Positions 52,088 to 63,690 of a stretch of 64,000 nucleotides of DNA are shown here, one piece after another. Position 1 is the first letter of the stretch, and each line of letters begins with the position of its first letter. This DNA is from Campylorhamphus procurvoides (taxonomy: Eukaryota; Chordata; Aves; Passeriformes; Dendrocolaptidae), in the NCBI GenBank assembly GCA_013396655.1, contig WBMV01004761.1, positions 1,620,088 to 1,684,087 of the forward strand, read 5' to 3'. The translations under genes and the position numbers were made by a program. Below the pieces are notes generated by a model. That model made no database searches. It saw nothing but the letters and a program-made list of their open reading frames with translations, and was not told the DNA's origin.

Positions 52088-52146
52088 CTGAGAGAAGTAA
52101 TTATTTTAAAAAGAAAAGAAGGGAAAGGGAAGGAGAAACTTCTTAC
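52088..52146 (-). other. CDC42EP3: candidate 59-nt intron in the CDC42EP3 5'UTR
   Basis: Read on the minus strand, the interval starts GTAAGAAG and ends TTCTCTCAG, with a long pyrimidine-rich middle (ttccctttcccttcttttc) and a possible branch region around aataattac. It therefore has all intron landmarks in 59 nt, near the lower limit for vertebrate introns. The exon base before the donor is T (GATTCT then GTAAG), which weakens the donor. Alternatives are retention of this segment in the 5'UTR, or direct splicing from a more distant first exon to 52087. Confidence 0.45.
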
Positions 52147-52358
52147 AGAATCAGTTATTCTCAGGAGATCTTCAGCGTTATCAAGGTTACATCATCCTCC
52201 TGAACCACTTGTGCACACAAAGTCTCTTTCTTCTAATACAGAGGACTGTGGAGTATGTGAAGGTGAATATCTTCCACTTCAGCTCTTTTCAAGGTAGAAC
52301 GCAATTTCGGGGTCAGTAAGCAACCAAATGCCCTGCTGCTTCCAGCACCTGCGGAAAC
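52147..52358 (-). other. CDC42EP3: probable CDC42EP3 5'UTR exon (non-coding)
   Basis: The minus strand shows a strong acceptor: a T24 tract, then ATCCCTTGCAG ending at 52359, with the exon starting GTTTCCGCAGG at 52358. A second CAG ten bases further in is an alternative acceptor. The exon is about 212 nt, higher in GC than its surroundings, and ends in GATTCT before a GTAAG donor at 52142-52146. It contains no long reading frame joined to the main one, only a minimal ATG-ATG-TAA. Its position directly upstream of the single coding exon fits the usual BORG layout, in which the protein is encoded in one exon behind non-coding 5' exons. I infer exon status from splice signals only. Confidence 0.6.
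52187..52195 (-). promoter_or_regulatory. two-codon upstream ORF (ATG-ATG-TAA) in the 5'UTR exon
   Basis: Within the proposed 5'UTR exon the minus strand reads AGG then ATG ATG TAA. Both ATGs have A at -3, so initiation is plausible, and termination would follow after at most two residues. Short uORFs of this kind usually reduce or gate translation of the main frame. I see no other ATG in this exon. Confidence 0.5.
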
Positions 52359-52369
52359 CTGCAAGGGAT

Positions 52370-52393
52370 AAAAAAAAAAAAAAAAAAAAAAAA
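52370..52393 (-). repeat. A24/T24 homopolymer next to a splice acceptor
   Basis: A run of 24 A on the plus strand, which is T24 in the direction of CDC42EP3 transcription. It ends 10 bases before the acceptor AG of the 5'UTR exon (52359-52360), so it would form the bulk of the polypyrimidine tract. Such long homopolymers are length-unstable and prone to sequencing error, so the exact count is uncertain. Confidence 0.9.
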
Positions 52394-55300
52394 CAGGTTA
52401 TCATTATTTTTTCATGGTTCATTCAGTCTTTTTACCAAAACCCAAAATTAGTAATGGTACTGACAGTTCCAGCCTACAGATTAGCTTTATGATGTTGCTT
52501 TCCTTCATTAGGCAGGATAAAAGAGTTTAGATTAACATGGGCTAGCTAACCTTTCTCTGACTTCATTGCTTTTTTTTTTTGAAGTCAGAGTTTCTTATAC
52601 ACAGTCGCTGAGCACAATTCATTTGATAAATATCACTATCTCAATCTTCCTTCTCCTTATTCTGGCAATCAAAATGCTGGCCTTTGAGCATACATGCAGA
52701 AACACTTCTATAACATTCAACAACACTAAGCTTTTGGCAGATCTAGGAAGACTGACAAGTCTTTCCTGAGAGTCATTCAGGAAATCTTTCTGGAAATGGA
52801 GCAGATCCCCTTGAATTAAATAACTTCAGATACCCCCATTTAGTGCTGGAATTCTCACAAACTGTTAACAAAAATACGTCCCATAATTATGCCCATTTAA
52901 TCAGGTAGTTGTAGGTACTTGAAAAAAGAGTTAGTCTAAGTCTTTACAATTCATTAAGAACATCCAAATGCAGATGCCTTAGAAGAGACTGATTCTTTTG
53001 ACTACAATCTTTAGAGTACACAAATTCTTCACAGCAATTAGTTATAGACAAGCCAATGAATTATGCAGGCCATGAGGCCACAGTGACTCAGAGTTCCTCT
53101 GTGCGACCAAATGAAACAGTGTTTGCAAACCACGTTCTCCTATTAGAATGTGGTCCTTGAGAAGACTCACAGAGCTAACAAGGGCTAGCAGGCTATTGGG
53201 TCAACAAGTTATGGAAAACCATTCTTCACTATTACTTTAATGGTGTATTTCTTCCTTACAGTACCAGTTCCTGACCCTTGAGCAATCTCAAAATAAATAC
53301 TTTTTCCTCCTGGACATTTTTATACTCTCCTCTGTTAAGTTCACACACCACAGATCACTCCTCCTCATCAGAACACTCAGTTACAAATCCCTCACACTTT
53401 GTCCTTCACCACCCTCGCTCTGTAAAGCAGCTTGCAGTTTTTACACAGAAAGCTTGTTCTATAAAATAAGTGAAGAGAAATTCTCTGTAACAAGGGTTAC
53501 TTTTGCTGCCTTTTACCATGCCCCGGCAGATATTTTCCCTCATCAAATTAAGCCCAGTAAGAATCACTGGTTTTAAAACTTAGCACTGCATGGCTATACA
53601 TCCAGATTGTCAAGAAGTATTTAAGCATTTGCACAAATCCTTTAACCCAACTAATTAGTTCCTACAGTGGAGTACTTAACTGTGCATCACAAGGGCAGCT
53701 GGGAATCTAGCCAGGTTAGTGTTTTGGATTTTTGATTCCCACCAGATATCTACTGCACTTCAGATAGCACTGAAAAGCCCTTTCCCCCAAAATGTATCAC
53801 ACGTAAACCGATGAAAGTTGAAATACAGAATAAGCACAATGTTCAATAATTTATGAGGGCATTTTATACTTTCAAGATCAATTTTGAAGATACAATGGAT
53901 CGCATCAATCAGTTAAAAGCACTTCAAAGCTTCCTTCTACACAACAAAATGGTACTTCATTAGGATCTACAAAATACTAGATTTCACATTACGTTCCTGA
54001 ACTCTCCCAACTGAATCTATGTCAGCGTTTTAAGACACAAAAGTAACTCCTAAATGAGATCTCTACTTGTGCCACATGCAAAGGGAACACAGGTGACTAG
54101 TCAAGTCAGTTACCTTGCAGTTTTAAACTGTAATATTCACTGCATTGTTTCTCCCCCTTCTTGTTCTGCCCAAGCAACCCATTCAGCTAAACAAAACGTT
54201 CTCAGCTCTACAAAGACTACTGTCAGACAAAGGCAAATGGTGAGGTTGTTTTATGTACATCTAATGAACCCAGGTCTATCTCACTTTTAAGAGACAACAG
54301 GCCAAATTATCTCTCATTCTAATTCCTCATTCTTTCAGATGTTTTAATCTGGAATGAATGGCAATGTATCATCAATGTGGCTCAAAGTCACACTTGTTGG
54401 TCACTAGTTCAAAAATGAAAGACAAACACTAGTTCATTCAAAGCTTCCATGGCTTCCATCAGTTTGGATGTCTATCAAACCCCATTATCAGTGAACTCCA
54501 CAGGGAAATTAAAAAAACCCTGGAGGACACAATGAAATATCAAAACATCAGGAAATATTAAAGTCTAAAGTAACTTTTAGTATAAGTAGACCATTTGGAC
54601 ACACAAGAAAAGCACTGTATTTTATTTAGCTTGTACCTCGGGAGAGAAAAAGTAAAAACTCTCTAAGTAGAGAAAACTTTTGGGCATTCTGATCTCCTTT
54701 AGATCTTGCACTACGAGAGAGCCCCAGTAAGGGGCAGTGTAAAACCAGACTACCTCAGAGGATGCTAACAGAAACTCCCTTATGAAGAATTATAATCCCT
54801 CTCTATATGGCAGTCCCTTGAACAGTGAAAGCCTTGCCTTCCATTTGGCCAGTGCAAAAGGCTTTACATGTGAAGACAAACTTTGACAATTACATGCTTA
54901 GTGCAAGCATTGTTTTCTCTGCTGAAAACAAAGGCTACTCTTGCTGCAGTTTTCACTAGCCACTGTATTGGAAATCTGCAAATCACACATCGTAAATAAG
55001 AGGGTTCCCTCCTTAATGGACAGGCTTTCCATGTACAATATAACATAGGCTTTGGAGTAACTGTATTTTGCTTCTGCCTACCTATCTTCTTGGTCAACTG
55101 CTGCCCAAAGGAGTGCAGCTTTTAAGCTACTTTAAACAACTGAAATATATCATAAAACTGAAAATATTCACTTACCTGAAAATACTATTGTTACTCATAT
55201 TTCATCTACAACTAAATAAGGAATAACCTATATCAGTATATATACATGTGGCATATATATAAAAAAGTAGTTCTTGTAAGAAAAAATATAAATTCAACTT

Positions 55301-57389
55301 TGGCAAATTGAGAAAAGCTTAACGAGACAAAGCCTCAGCTCAAATCCCCCAAAACTAGAAAATGAGTCTACAAAATTTTCACAAGGATCTTAACATACTC
55401 CGTACATTCAACAGGATTAATGGAATCACAAATAGACATAGGCTAAGAGAAAGGACAGATCACACTGCTATCTTGATACCAGGCCACACAATAAAGTTGG
55501 TCTTGCCTTACATGAGAGCTTTTTCTGATCTTACTGCAAAAAGAGTCTCTATTTTAATTAAATTCAGTTCAGTAACTAAGTGATTATATAGCCAAACTAG
55601 AGAGCTGAATAAGAAATTACCAGAAAACCAAAAGTCTACAATCTCGGCTGCCAGCACATAGTGGAACATCTTAATTTAAGAGAAAAACAACATGAAAGGA
55701 TTTTTCTTCTAGTTGAACAGATATCCCTCTCCTAACAAGGTCCAACCATGAGCCAAACCAGAGAAATTTCAGCCCAGTGAAAATTAAAGTTTTAGTTTGG
55801 CTATAATACTCATTTTCATTCCTATATCTTCACACTCTCATGTAAGTGTTTTTCTTGGTAACAAAGACTGATATTTTTAGAGGTACTTCTCAATCTTCCT
55901 TCTGTCTACTCAGCAATCATCACCTTCCACACAGCTCAAAGTTTTCCATGGATGCCTCAGTTTATTCCACTGTCCATTTTAAAAAGACAGACTATCAGAA
56001 AATATCTCGACTGCTAAGCTTGCAAAGCCAGGGGCAAATAAGAGTCAAGGTGCAAACTCTTATTTGTGCACAAATACCAAGAGACCCAGACCCTTAAGCA
56101 GTATCCTAAGCAAAGAAATGACAGAAAGAAATCCACATTTCCACCAAGCAGAGCCAGAAGCAAGTGTGTGCAGCGGGATGACTATGGCCTTCCTACAGGG
56201 CAATCCCTTGCAAGGGCTCTGCCTTACATGTTATTGACTAGAAGCATGAGAACTTTAGATAAACCCCTTTCCAAAGCATAATTTGAAATAATACTGAATT
56301 ATCTTGTGGAGGAAGTCAGTAGGAGAAAACAGTCTGTATCTTATTTAAATATCAAAATGAGAACATAGTAACATAGCAAAAGGCAGACACAAACTACACA
56401 ATACGCTGCTGCAACTTTTCTACACAATGAAGTATCTGCAAGTGTAAAAGAATTAGGTTTTAAGGCTTCATTTCAGGTTTTAGCTACCAGTAGCTTTCAG
56501 CATGTGAACTGCTGAGAACCTCCTTGTTAATGTTGTTACTTTCACATGCCTGAAACAACAGTGTAAAACATGTTTTTATTGGTTTTATAACTGGGGCCTG
56601 AACTCATGAAGTCATAACTCCTGAATGCAGGTAAAACACTCCCAGTCTAACCAAGTCCTGAGGTACAAGACAATATCATGCATTACAGAGCTTACCTCTT
56701 GTGTTCCTGTGGACTTAGGTGTCCACCAACTATCAGACTGAAGACAAGCCACAAGTCTGTCCACTTCTAGACCAGCCCACCAGCTCTCTGCTTGTAGAGC
56801 CACCACCCTCTGAACAGCTTTAACCAGATCAGGTGGTATCACTTCTCCCTCCAGATTGTTTATCTAAATTTACCTTGTTTATAAGAGGCCCAGCCTTTGA
56901 ATTCATCTATATTGAAGTCAACTTCCTTGATCAAATTAGAAGTCCTTGCCCCTTTGCTTGTCCTTTCATCAAAGAATTTGCAGTTTTCTGATTAAAGCTG
57001 CAGATTTAATTACTTTATAAAAACAATCAGGCTAATTGCACTTCAGTTCAACTGATTTTCTCAAACTGCACTCACCCAACTTTCCTACATCAAATCTAAG
57101 CTATTTGATCCTGTTATCACACACACTTTAGAAAATGAAGGGGAAAAAAATCACAAATCTTTCCCATAGGTACAGAAGCACAGGCCAAGAGGATGCAGAT
57201 CCTTCATTTCTCCATTGTCCTGAAAAGACACAGATGCCTGTCCACCCTTTTTTCTTAAAACTCCCTGTGCATGGAGACTGCATACATTCATTTACTTCAC
57301 AGAGGTAAGTCATCAAAGAAAATGCACTTCAAGTCTCCCCTGCTCCAGTCTGGGTCCTGATTAATGCAATTAATTATCTTATGCCTTCT
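52394..57389 (-). other. CDC42EP3 upstream intron or flank, part 1
   Basis: Region 5' of the proposed 5'UTR exon. If a first exon lies further right, this is intron sequence transcribed on the minus strand. It is AT-rich, with no reading frame beyond about 80 codons and no recognisable repeat or conserved protein motif. I see no second convincing exon in it. Confidence 0.5.
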
Positions 57390-57620
57390 ACACCTCCTTT
57401 CAGCATTTTCTTCTTCAGACTGAACAACACAAGTATTTTAATCTTTCAACACAGGTCATGTTTTCTGGAACTTGGCTTACCCCCAACCTCCTTTTCTGGT
57501 CTTCCTCCCCTCAGCTCCAATCCTTCTTTAAATATGTTCAAAAGCAAACACAATATTGAAGCTGAAATCTCAATTTCTCTCTCAATAGAGCATTTTTCTT
57601 TCAGCATCACAATATCGATG
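57390..57620 (-). mobile_element. old diverged CR1 LINE fragment
   Basis: Plus-strand text follows the antisense of the CR1 3' region as known from birds: 'cttcttcagactgaacaacac' style wording, then 'ttaatctttcaacacaggtcat', 'cttctttaaatatg' and 'caatattgaagctgaaatct' in the expected order. The copy is strongly diverged and has lost both ends, so it is an old insertion. No intact ORF2 motif is visible. Limits are approximate. Confidence 0.5.
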
Positions 57621-60600
57621 GCTTATGTTTGGCTTGTGGTCCACTAAAGACCTAGCTCCTTTAGTGAATAACTGTTGTCTTTGAAAGGGAAAGTAAATTG
57701 TAAGAAAAATCATATAAGGATATATTTTCATTTCCCTTGCTATAAAACACTTTTTACACGAAAATCAATGACAAATAGTACCCCAGCTGTGAGGGGTCCA
57801 CCTCCTGAAGTGCTAATTGCCATTGAGTGTAAGCACTGACAGGGACAGGCTGCATACAGTGTCTTTCTCACCATGTATCCTCCAGTATCCTCCTCTTTTT
57901 CCCAGCCCTAAAACCTACATTAACAAACAAAGAAAAAACAAGTTCTGAAAATTATTTTTAACTGTTGACCCCTTTAAATCTTGCCACTTTTCCCTTTACA
58001 CTTCCAAATAGATTGAGCTGGAGCGAAACATAATAATAAGCCAACACCACTAACTAACTTTAAACCCTTAAAGTACTTGTGCATTACATGGAAATGAATG
58101 AAGTAATGAATCTATTTAAGAGTTTTCAATTCAGCTTGTAAGAAAGAGAAACAAAGAAAAGCCAACCTGGTTTGGAAAAAAAAATAAACAAAAAAGAAGT
58201 CTAATTTGAGTAGCTGGACCCAGTCTCCAGTTATTATTTTGTCCTTTATCAGCCTGTGAGATTACAGAGGCCCTTTATCAACCAGAAACCTTCATCTTGT
58301 TAAGGTGCTTGAATACTAACCAAGTTGTTTCTCAGTCATCCTTTTTGATCGAAGTGAACAGGGGGAATTCCTCATGTGGTTATAGTGGGGGAGTAATTTT
58401 AAACCTTCAGATATGTCTCTCCCTCCCTCTCTTTTGAACCACCTCCAATTTTCCAACATCCTTTTCTGAGCAGATCAGAATTAGTAACAAGATTTCAAAC
58501 CCATTCTCCCCAACAACATATTCGAAGATAAAAATCTCTTCTTTCTTCCCATCATCACTGCTCTGTTTATAAACAAGATCATATTTCTTCTTTTATTCTC
58601 ACCGTCTTACAACAGGAATTTTCCTGTATTTACAGAGTAGCATTATATTACAAACTATTTAAGAATTCTTGTGCGGGTGTAACAAGGTCTCCAAGCAGAA
58701 TAACTACATTGGCCAAAGCAGAATTTGTTATCACTGCCAGTTCTTGGCTAAGACTGAGCATCCCATTCTATTTTTTGGAGGAATATACACATATATGCAT
58801 TTAATTGACAAATTTTGCCAGCACAGCCAGTGGTGGTGCTCGTATTACACTGTCCAGTAAGACTCTACTCCTTAGGAACAAAACAAAAAACAAAAAGGCT
58901 TTCCAAACTATTGTTCTCCAGCAAATAAAATGGATTTATATTCCTTAGGATAAAAAGCAATGCCATACTTGAGAAAAAGAAAACATTTTATGTTAATGTG
59001 CTAAAGCTGTGAATTAATAAATCAGTTGAGCTTCTTCCATCTTCCTCATCAATATACTTCCTTGCCAATGTCCACCATGTGCAAGTTTGTACTGCAACAA
59101 TTCTGGGTTTTTTTGAAGGCTGCTCATAAAAATATTATGCAGCTCAATGCTATATAAAAAAATCTTTGCATTGTTTCAGTAGAAATACAACCCTTTGATG
59201 CTGACTTATTTCTGACATTTAAGATTCTAAATGTTTTTAATAAATGCTTTGTTGACACTGCAGAGCACTAACATTTTAAAAATCTGGCTGTGATGCAATA
59301 TTAAAGTAAATGCCTTTTAGAGTCTGTTTTTGCAGTTGTGCTTTTGACCACTTATTAGAGTATCTTAAATAATTCCCTTTTTTTTTTTTAATTCAGTGAT
59401 TTTTTTTCACCTTCCAACAGGTTTCAGTCACAGCTTGCTTTCAGCTTTGAAACGTTAGCATCTTTTCTAGAACAATAAAAACCTTTCTTTCTTCTCTTGT
59501 CCAGAGGCAGGGATTTAATGAGCTCACTCTATTCTGTTGTTCAATCCCACAGACTGAAACAGGTCCCTCTTTATTACTTTCTCCTTAGTTTTGTTGGCTG
59601 GTACATTCATATGTATGGACTTAAATCCATATATTTCATGGGCTTTCAAGACCATGCAGATTTAGGCATAGGTACATGTCAGTACAAAGTCTGGCACATT
59701 AGCTAACGCAGCCAGTGAAGGTGAGGTTATGCTATGTCAGACAGACTGCACACTGAAGCACAGTCACACATTTCCTCCTCCTAGGTCACAGACCAGATGA
59801 GCAAATAGCTGGGAACCATAAACTCATAAGCCACAAGATGGACAGGCTTAAAAACTTGCCCATCAATTCTCTTATGCCAAAGGGGAAAACATTGTGCAAT
59901 TTGACCATAAAACCAAAACCCTATAACCTGAGCCTATGTGCCACTGAAAAGGCTGGGTAACCGCTCTGGCTGAAACCGCATTTGCTCAGGGAGAAGAAAG
60001 GAACAGTTTTTAGCCAAAGCTAAAAAAAGCTGACACCACTCAAGGCATGTTCATGTAAGTGCTGATGTTGCCATGTGGAAGAACTCGGGAAGATGTGGAC
60101 TGAAGCAGACTACTGACCCTTTTGATGTCAGGCAGCACTCAGATCAGTTTGAGTGGATTACAAGTCCACCCCTTGTAATTCTGAGCAGGTTAGCATAGAT
60201 GGCTTTCTCTTTTAACACATGGTGTAATTCCCCAGCCCAACTCTGCTCTCAGAGCTGCTCTAAGAAGTTCCCACCCTGGATTTCTCACCCCTCGCTGGTG
60301 GTTCCTGGTTCTGCACTGCAGTTCCTTGTACCCTCCACTGGCAGACAGACAGACAGGCCTACAAGCCACACTGCAAACTGGTCACAGCAGCAGTTCTCCC
60401 GCTGACTCAGTTTACAGAACAGGCTTACCAACAGCTGCAGCATGCCTGATGGCAATGCTTCAAGAGAGTTCAAGCCCAATATAACTGCTGCTGTCAGAAA
60501 GGCATTCTCCCCTTCCCCCCCTACTGTGTGCACACACTTGACCCCTTAGAGGCCAGTTTGGTACAAAGAACTGGGTAAAAAGTAACGAGGAAAGGGGTGT

Positions 60601-62639
60601 AAAATCCCAAGGCTAGGAGCGGGACGGGACTGCTGCTTTCAGCTGCACCAAGTCATTTCAATAGCTCAGCTGTCTCTCAAAACATTATTCTTAGAAAGCA
60701 AGGAGTTCTGACAGAACGGATGGGCAATCCTTAACCAACTCTTCTGCAGGAAAAAATGTCCATAGAATGGTATCTAGGTTTTATACACTTCTGACACACA
60801 AATGTCTTAGTAGCTCCATTTGCTTCTGCGTAAAGAGTTCTCAAGACTGATGTCATGTTGAAATTAAGTTTTTCTAACTATAGTTAAGATATTATTATGG
60901 TCTTTTGGAAAGCATCCCTTACTTAACATTTCTTTAACTCCTAGCTGCTGACAAAAGGAAATCTAAAATAAAAGGATCTTGCAAGGTTCCAATAAGATAT
61001 CCCCCAACAACCAAACCCACAAAACCCTACCCTGAACTCCCCACTTGCAATTCTCAAACACCCTTCATCTCTAAGTCAAATACTCCTTATCATCTCCTTG
61101 AAACACACAAGTGACATAGGCATATCATAATCACCAGTTCTGTTATTCAATTCTCAAAGTGTTTCACTTTAAATAAGTATTGACCATCTTAAAAGTGGCT
61201 GATAAACTAGTTTTAAAACAAACCTGAAGGCCAAAGAGCCCCATATGCAAAGGATAACAATGAGGTAGAGGCATAAAGCTACAGAAAAATATAAAGTTGC
61301 ATAGGGCTTTTTTGTTTTATTACATAGAAAAAGGATGAATCTTCTGCCCTGCTGCAGCTCTGCCCCCTTCAGAGAGTTGAATGGTCATCAAGATGATATC
61401 AAGAGCATGGGGTTGAGATAGATAAAGTGAAATGCTTCAATGGATGACAAAAATCTTCACTGAACTTCTTTTTTGGTCCAACTCATGCCCTCTTTAAGGA
61501 ATAGGGCTGAAAGCACATAGTAAATAGGGCCTCTAAAACTTGGTTATCTATATTCAATTCCAACTAGATTATTAGTACAACTAAGGTAACTAGTTCATCA
61601 CCCTTACACAAAACAAAAGGAAAAAATAGAAATTATATCTTCACTGTCAGTTCATGCTATACTTCTAACAAAACAACTCCACTTTTTGAAGGCACTATTT
61701 GAGCAGAGGCAAGAATCTGGAGGAATAAGTGACAACTGGAAGACATGCCATAATCTGGTGCTGCTCTGCAGCATGTCAGTGACACCTGCAACATGTTCCA
61801 GCTGACAGGGACACACCACGCTGGACAGCAGTGCAGGGGTCCCCACTTCCTCCTCAGATCTCTCTGCCACATTCAGTTCTGTTAACTTGAGTTGCTTGCA
61901 CTCAATTGATCGGACTTCTTTTTTTCCCTGCAATATATCAAAGAGTATCAGGGTGCATTTACTCTTTGTGCCAGCAGTCGCATTTCACATACTGCTCTTA
62001 AAACCGGGCAGACTTAATCAGTTTAACTTCAAAGATATTAATACACTCAGCACTTGTACAGAGGTATACTGTCTGAATATTCAGAGTGGCACAGTGGCAA
62101 TTCAGTGCTAAAGCTAGTTTACTTATTAGCAGCTGATATTTCTTTCAAACTCTAAACCCCGTGTATTAAACCCAACTGTCTGAAACACTGCTGTCTCAAA
62201 TCCCACTAAAGCTGCCTTCTCAACACTCCGGGTTTTACCTCGCCCATTACTCAGCACCTATCTTCTCATTATTGCAGCCATATTTCAAAAGGTAAGTACA
62301 GCTCTAAGACGCAGCTGAAGCCAAATGGTGAGTGAGACGACAGCCTCTGTGTAAGACAAGACTGGACCTTGAGCTTGCATGTGCAGGCAACGTGACAGAA
62401 TAATTAAGTGGGTCAGGGAAGCATGTTGTATCCAATGAACCCAAGCAGACCTAGTGTACTGCAAGTCAAGTCCTGTTCTTTGCAGATTTCTGGAAAAGCA
62501 TTTTGCAGACATTCGTTTTCACTCTGCACTCTGCAGGGGCTCCAGCTCAGAGCTTTGCCTTGAGACTGCAAGGGAACATAAATCTCTCTGTTCAAAGGTC
62601 AAGATTTCAAAGTGCTCCAAAATGGTCATTTTGTTTTCA
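57621..62639 (-). other. CDC42EP3 upstream intron or flank, part 2
   Basis: AT-rich non-coding sequence with no recognised gene. A T-rich run lies near 59380 and a short AGAC tandem (about 60343-60356) sits in a more GC-rich patch at 60200-60560. An AP-1 consensus TGACTCA occurs at 60403-60409. Short reading frames here have no family features and look like chance. Confidence 0.5.
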
Positions 62640-63010
62640 GAAGTAGCGTCAAGGGAAAGCGCATTGGCGGCAAAAAGAAAACTCCTAGTAGGCAGTCACA
62701 TTAGGGTAATGTAATCATGACTCACGCTCCTCACCCATTTCCTGACTGGGGCCGTGCATGATCAAAAGAAAGGCAGCCACAGCAATGCTGCCGCTCGTTA
62801 ATGTCAGCCAGCCCGAAAGGATTACAACTACCAGAAAACAAACTCACTGCAGAGGATCCTATTTAAAGCCTGGCAGAAATCGACACTGACAAACACGGTG
62901 GCACAGCACCAACCAAAACAACAACTTGCGTCTGTTGCGAGAAACAAGTTAAACTTCTTAGGATGGGTTCTGCTCCCCGAACAAACCCTCTCACGCACCT
63001 TTAAAACACT
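62640..63010. promoter_or_regulatory. CpG-enriched block, candidate promoter, first exon or enhancer
   Basis: I count 14 CpG dinucleotides between 62641 and 63000, far denser than the surrounding intron. The block holds an AP-1 consensus TGACTCA (62718-62724) and an AT-rich TATA-like TATTTAAAG (62860-62868, which reads CTTTAAATA on the minus strand). A donor-like CA/GTGAGT on the minus strand has its intron side starting at 62847. That combination would suit a first non-coding exon of CDC42EP3 spliced to 52358. GC content looks under 50 percent, so it is not a classic CpG island. The role is inference. Confidence 0.35.
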
Positions 63011-63292
63011 GTAAATCCTTGGGATGTCTAGGGAGAGAGGCAGAGGAACACCCAATTGCTAGTTAGTATCTAAAGAAATGCAAGACACAAGGACCTTTTG
63101 AAGAGGATCACAGCGAACTCAGACTGCTGTAAAGCTGCCACCTCCTCCCCTGGAAAGGATGTAAAAGAAAACATCCATGGGCCAAAGCACGAGCTGGGCT
63201 TAAGCGGCTGTCACCTTGCAAGAAAAGCACTGCAAGAGGCAATTTCTGTCTCAGGGTTTGATCCTGTTGGGCAGCCTGAGTGAAGCGTGCGC

Positions 63293-63344
63293 TTAATGAT
63301 GCAAGTTAGTGTTCATTCTTAATGATGCAAATTGGCGTTCATTT
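63293..63344 (+). repeat. tandem duplication of a 26-bp unit containing TGATGCAA
   Basis: Two adjacent 26-bp copies (63293-63318 and 63319-63344) begin TTAATGATGCAA and share GTTCATT near the end. They differ at 4 of 26 positions. The core TGATGCAA resembles the C/EBP-ATF composite element core (TGATGNAAT class), but the last base is G in copy 1 and A in copy 2. The pair lies about 300 bp upstream, on the minus strand, of the CpG-enriched block. Confidence 0.8.
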
Positions 63345-63539
63345 GTATAAAGAGTTCTTCAGCAGAAAACAAATTTCAGATCTTTGTTGGCACCTTGGTC
63401 ACATTTAATTTGTTCCAAAACCCACATTAATGAAAACCCCAAAATTAATCAGATATTTCAACAGAAACTAGACTAGACAGGTAACACGGATGCCGTCACC
63501 CAGCTGCACCTCTCTGCAGCCCTCGCAGGCCAGATAAAA

Positions 63540-63690
63540 TCACAGAATCACTTAGGGTGGAAAAGACCTTTAAGATCATCAAGTCCAACAAGACAGGTCC
63601 TTTCCCTCCCTCCCTCCTGCCTCAGAAACAGAGCCCTACATTTGCAGGTCCCTTTCCCTTACAAATGCCAAGTAGCTGCTAAGCATGCTC
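63540..63690 (-). mobile_element. CR1 LINE 3'-end fragment
   Basis: Plus strand reads 'tcacagaatcacttagggtgg', then 'aagacctttaagatcatc' and 'aagtccaac', which is the reverse complement of the CR1 3' terminus. The element is therefore inserted on the minus strand with its 3' end at about 63540. The body after the first 55 bp is diverged and the far boundary is approximate. It is severely 5'-truncated, like most CR1 copies, and non-coding. Confidence 0.85.

Noticed and set aside
62860..62868. CTTTAAATA on the minus strand as the TATA box for a first exon ending at 62848
   Set aside because: It lies only about 12 nt from the proposed donor, so it cannot position a start for that exon; if the exon is real its start is further upstream.
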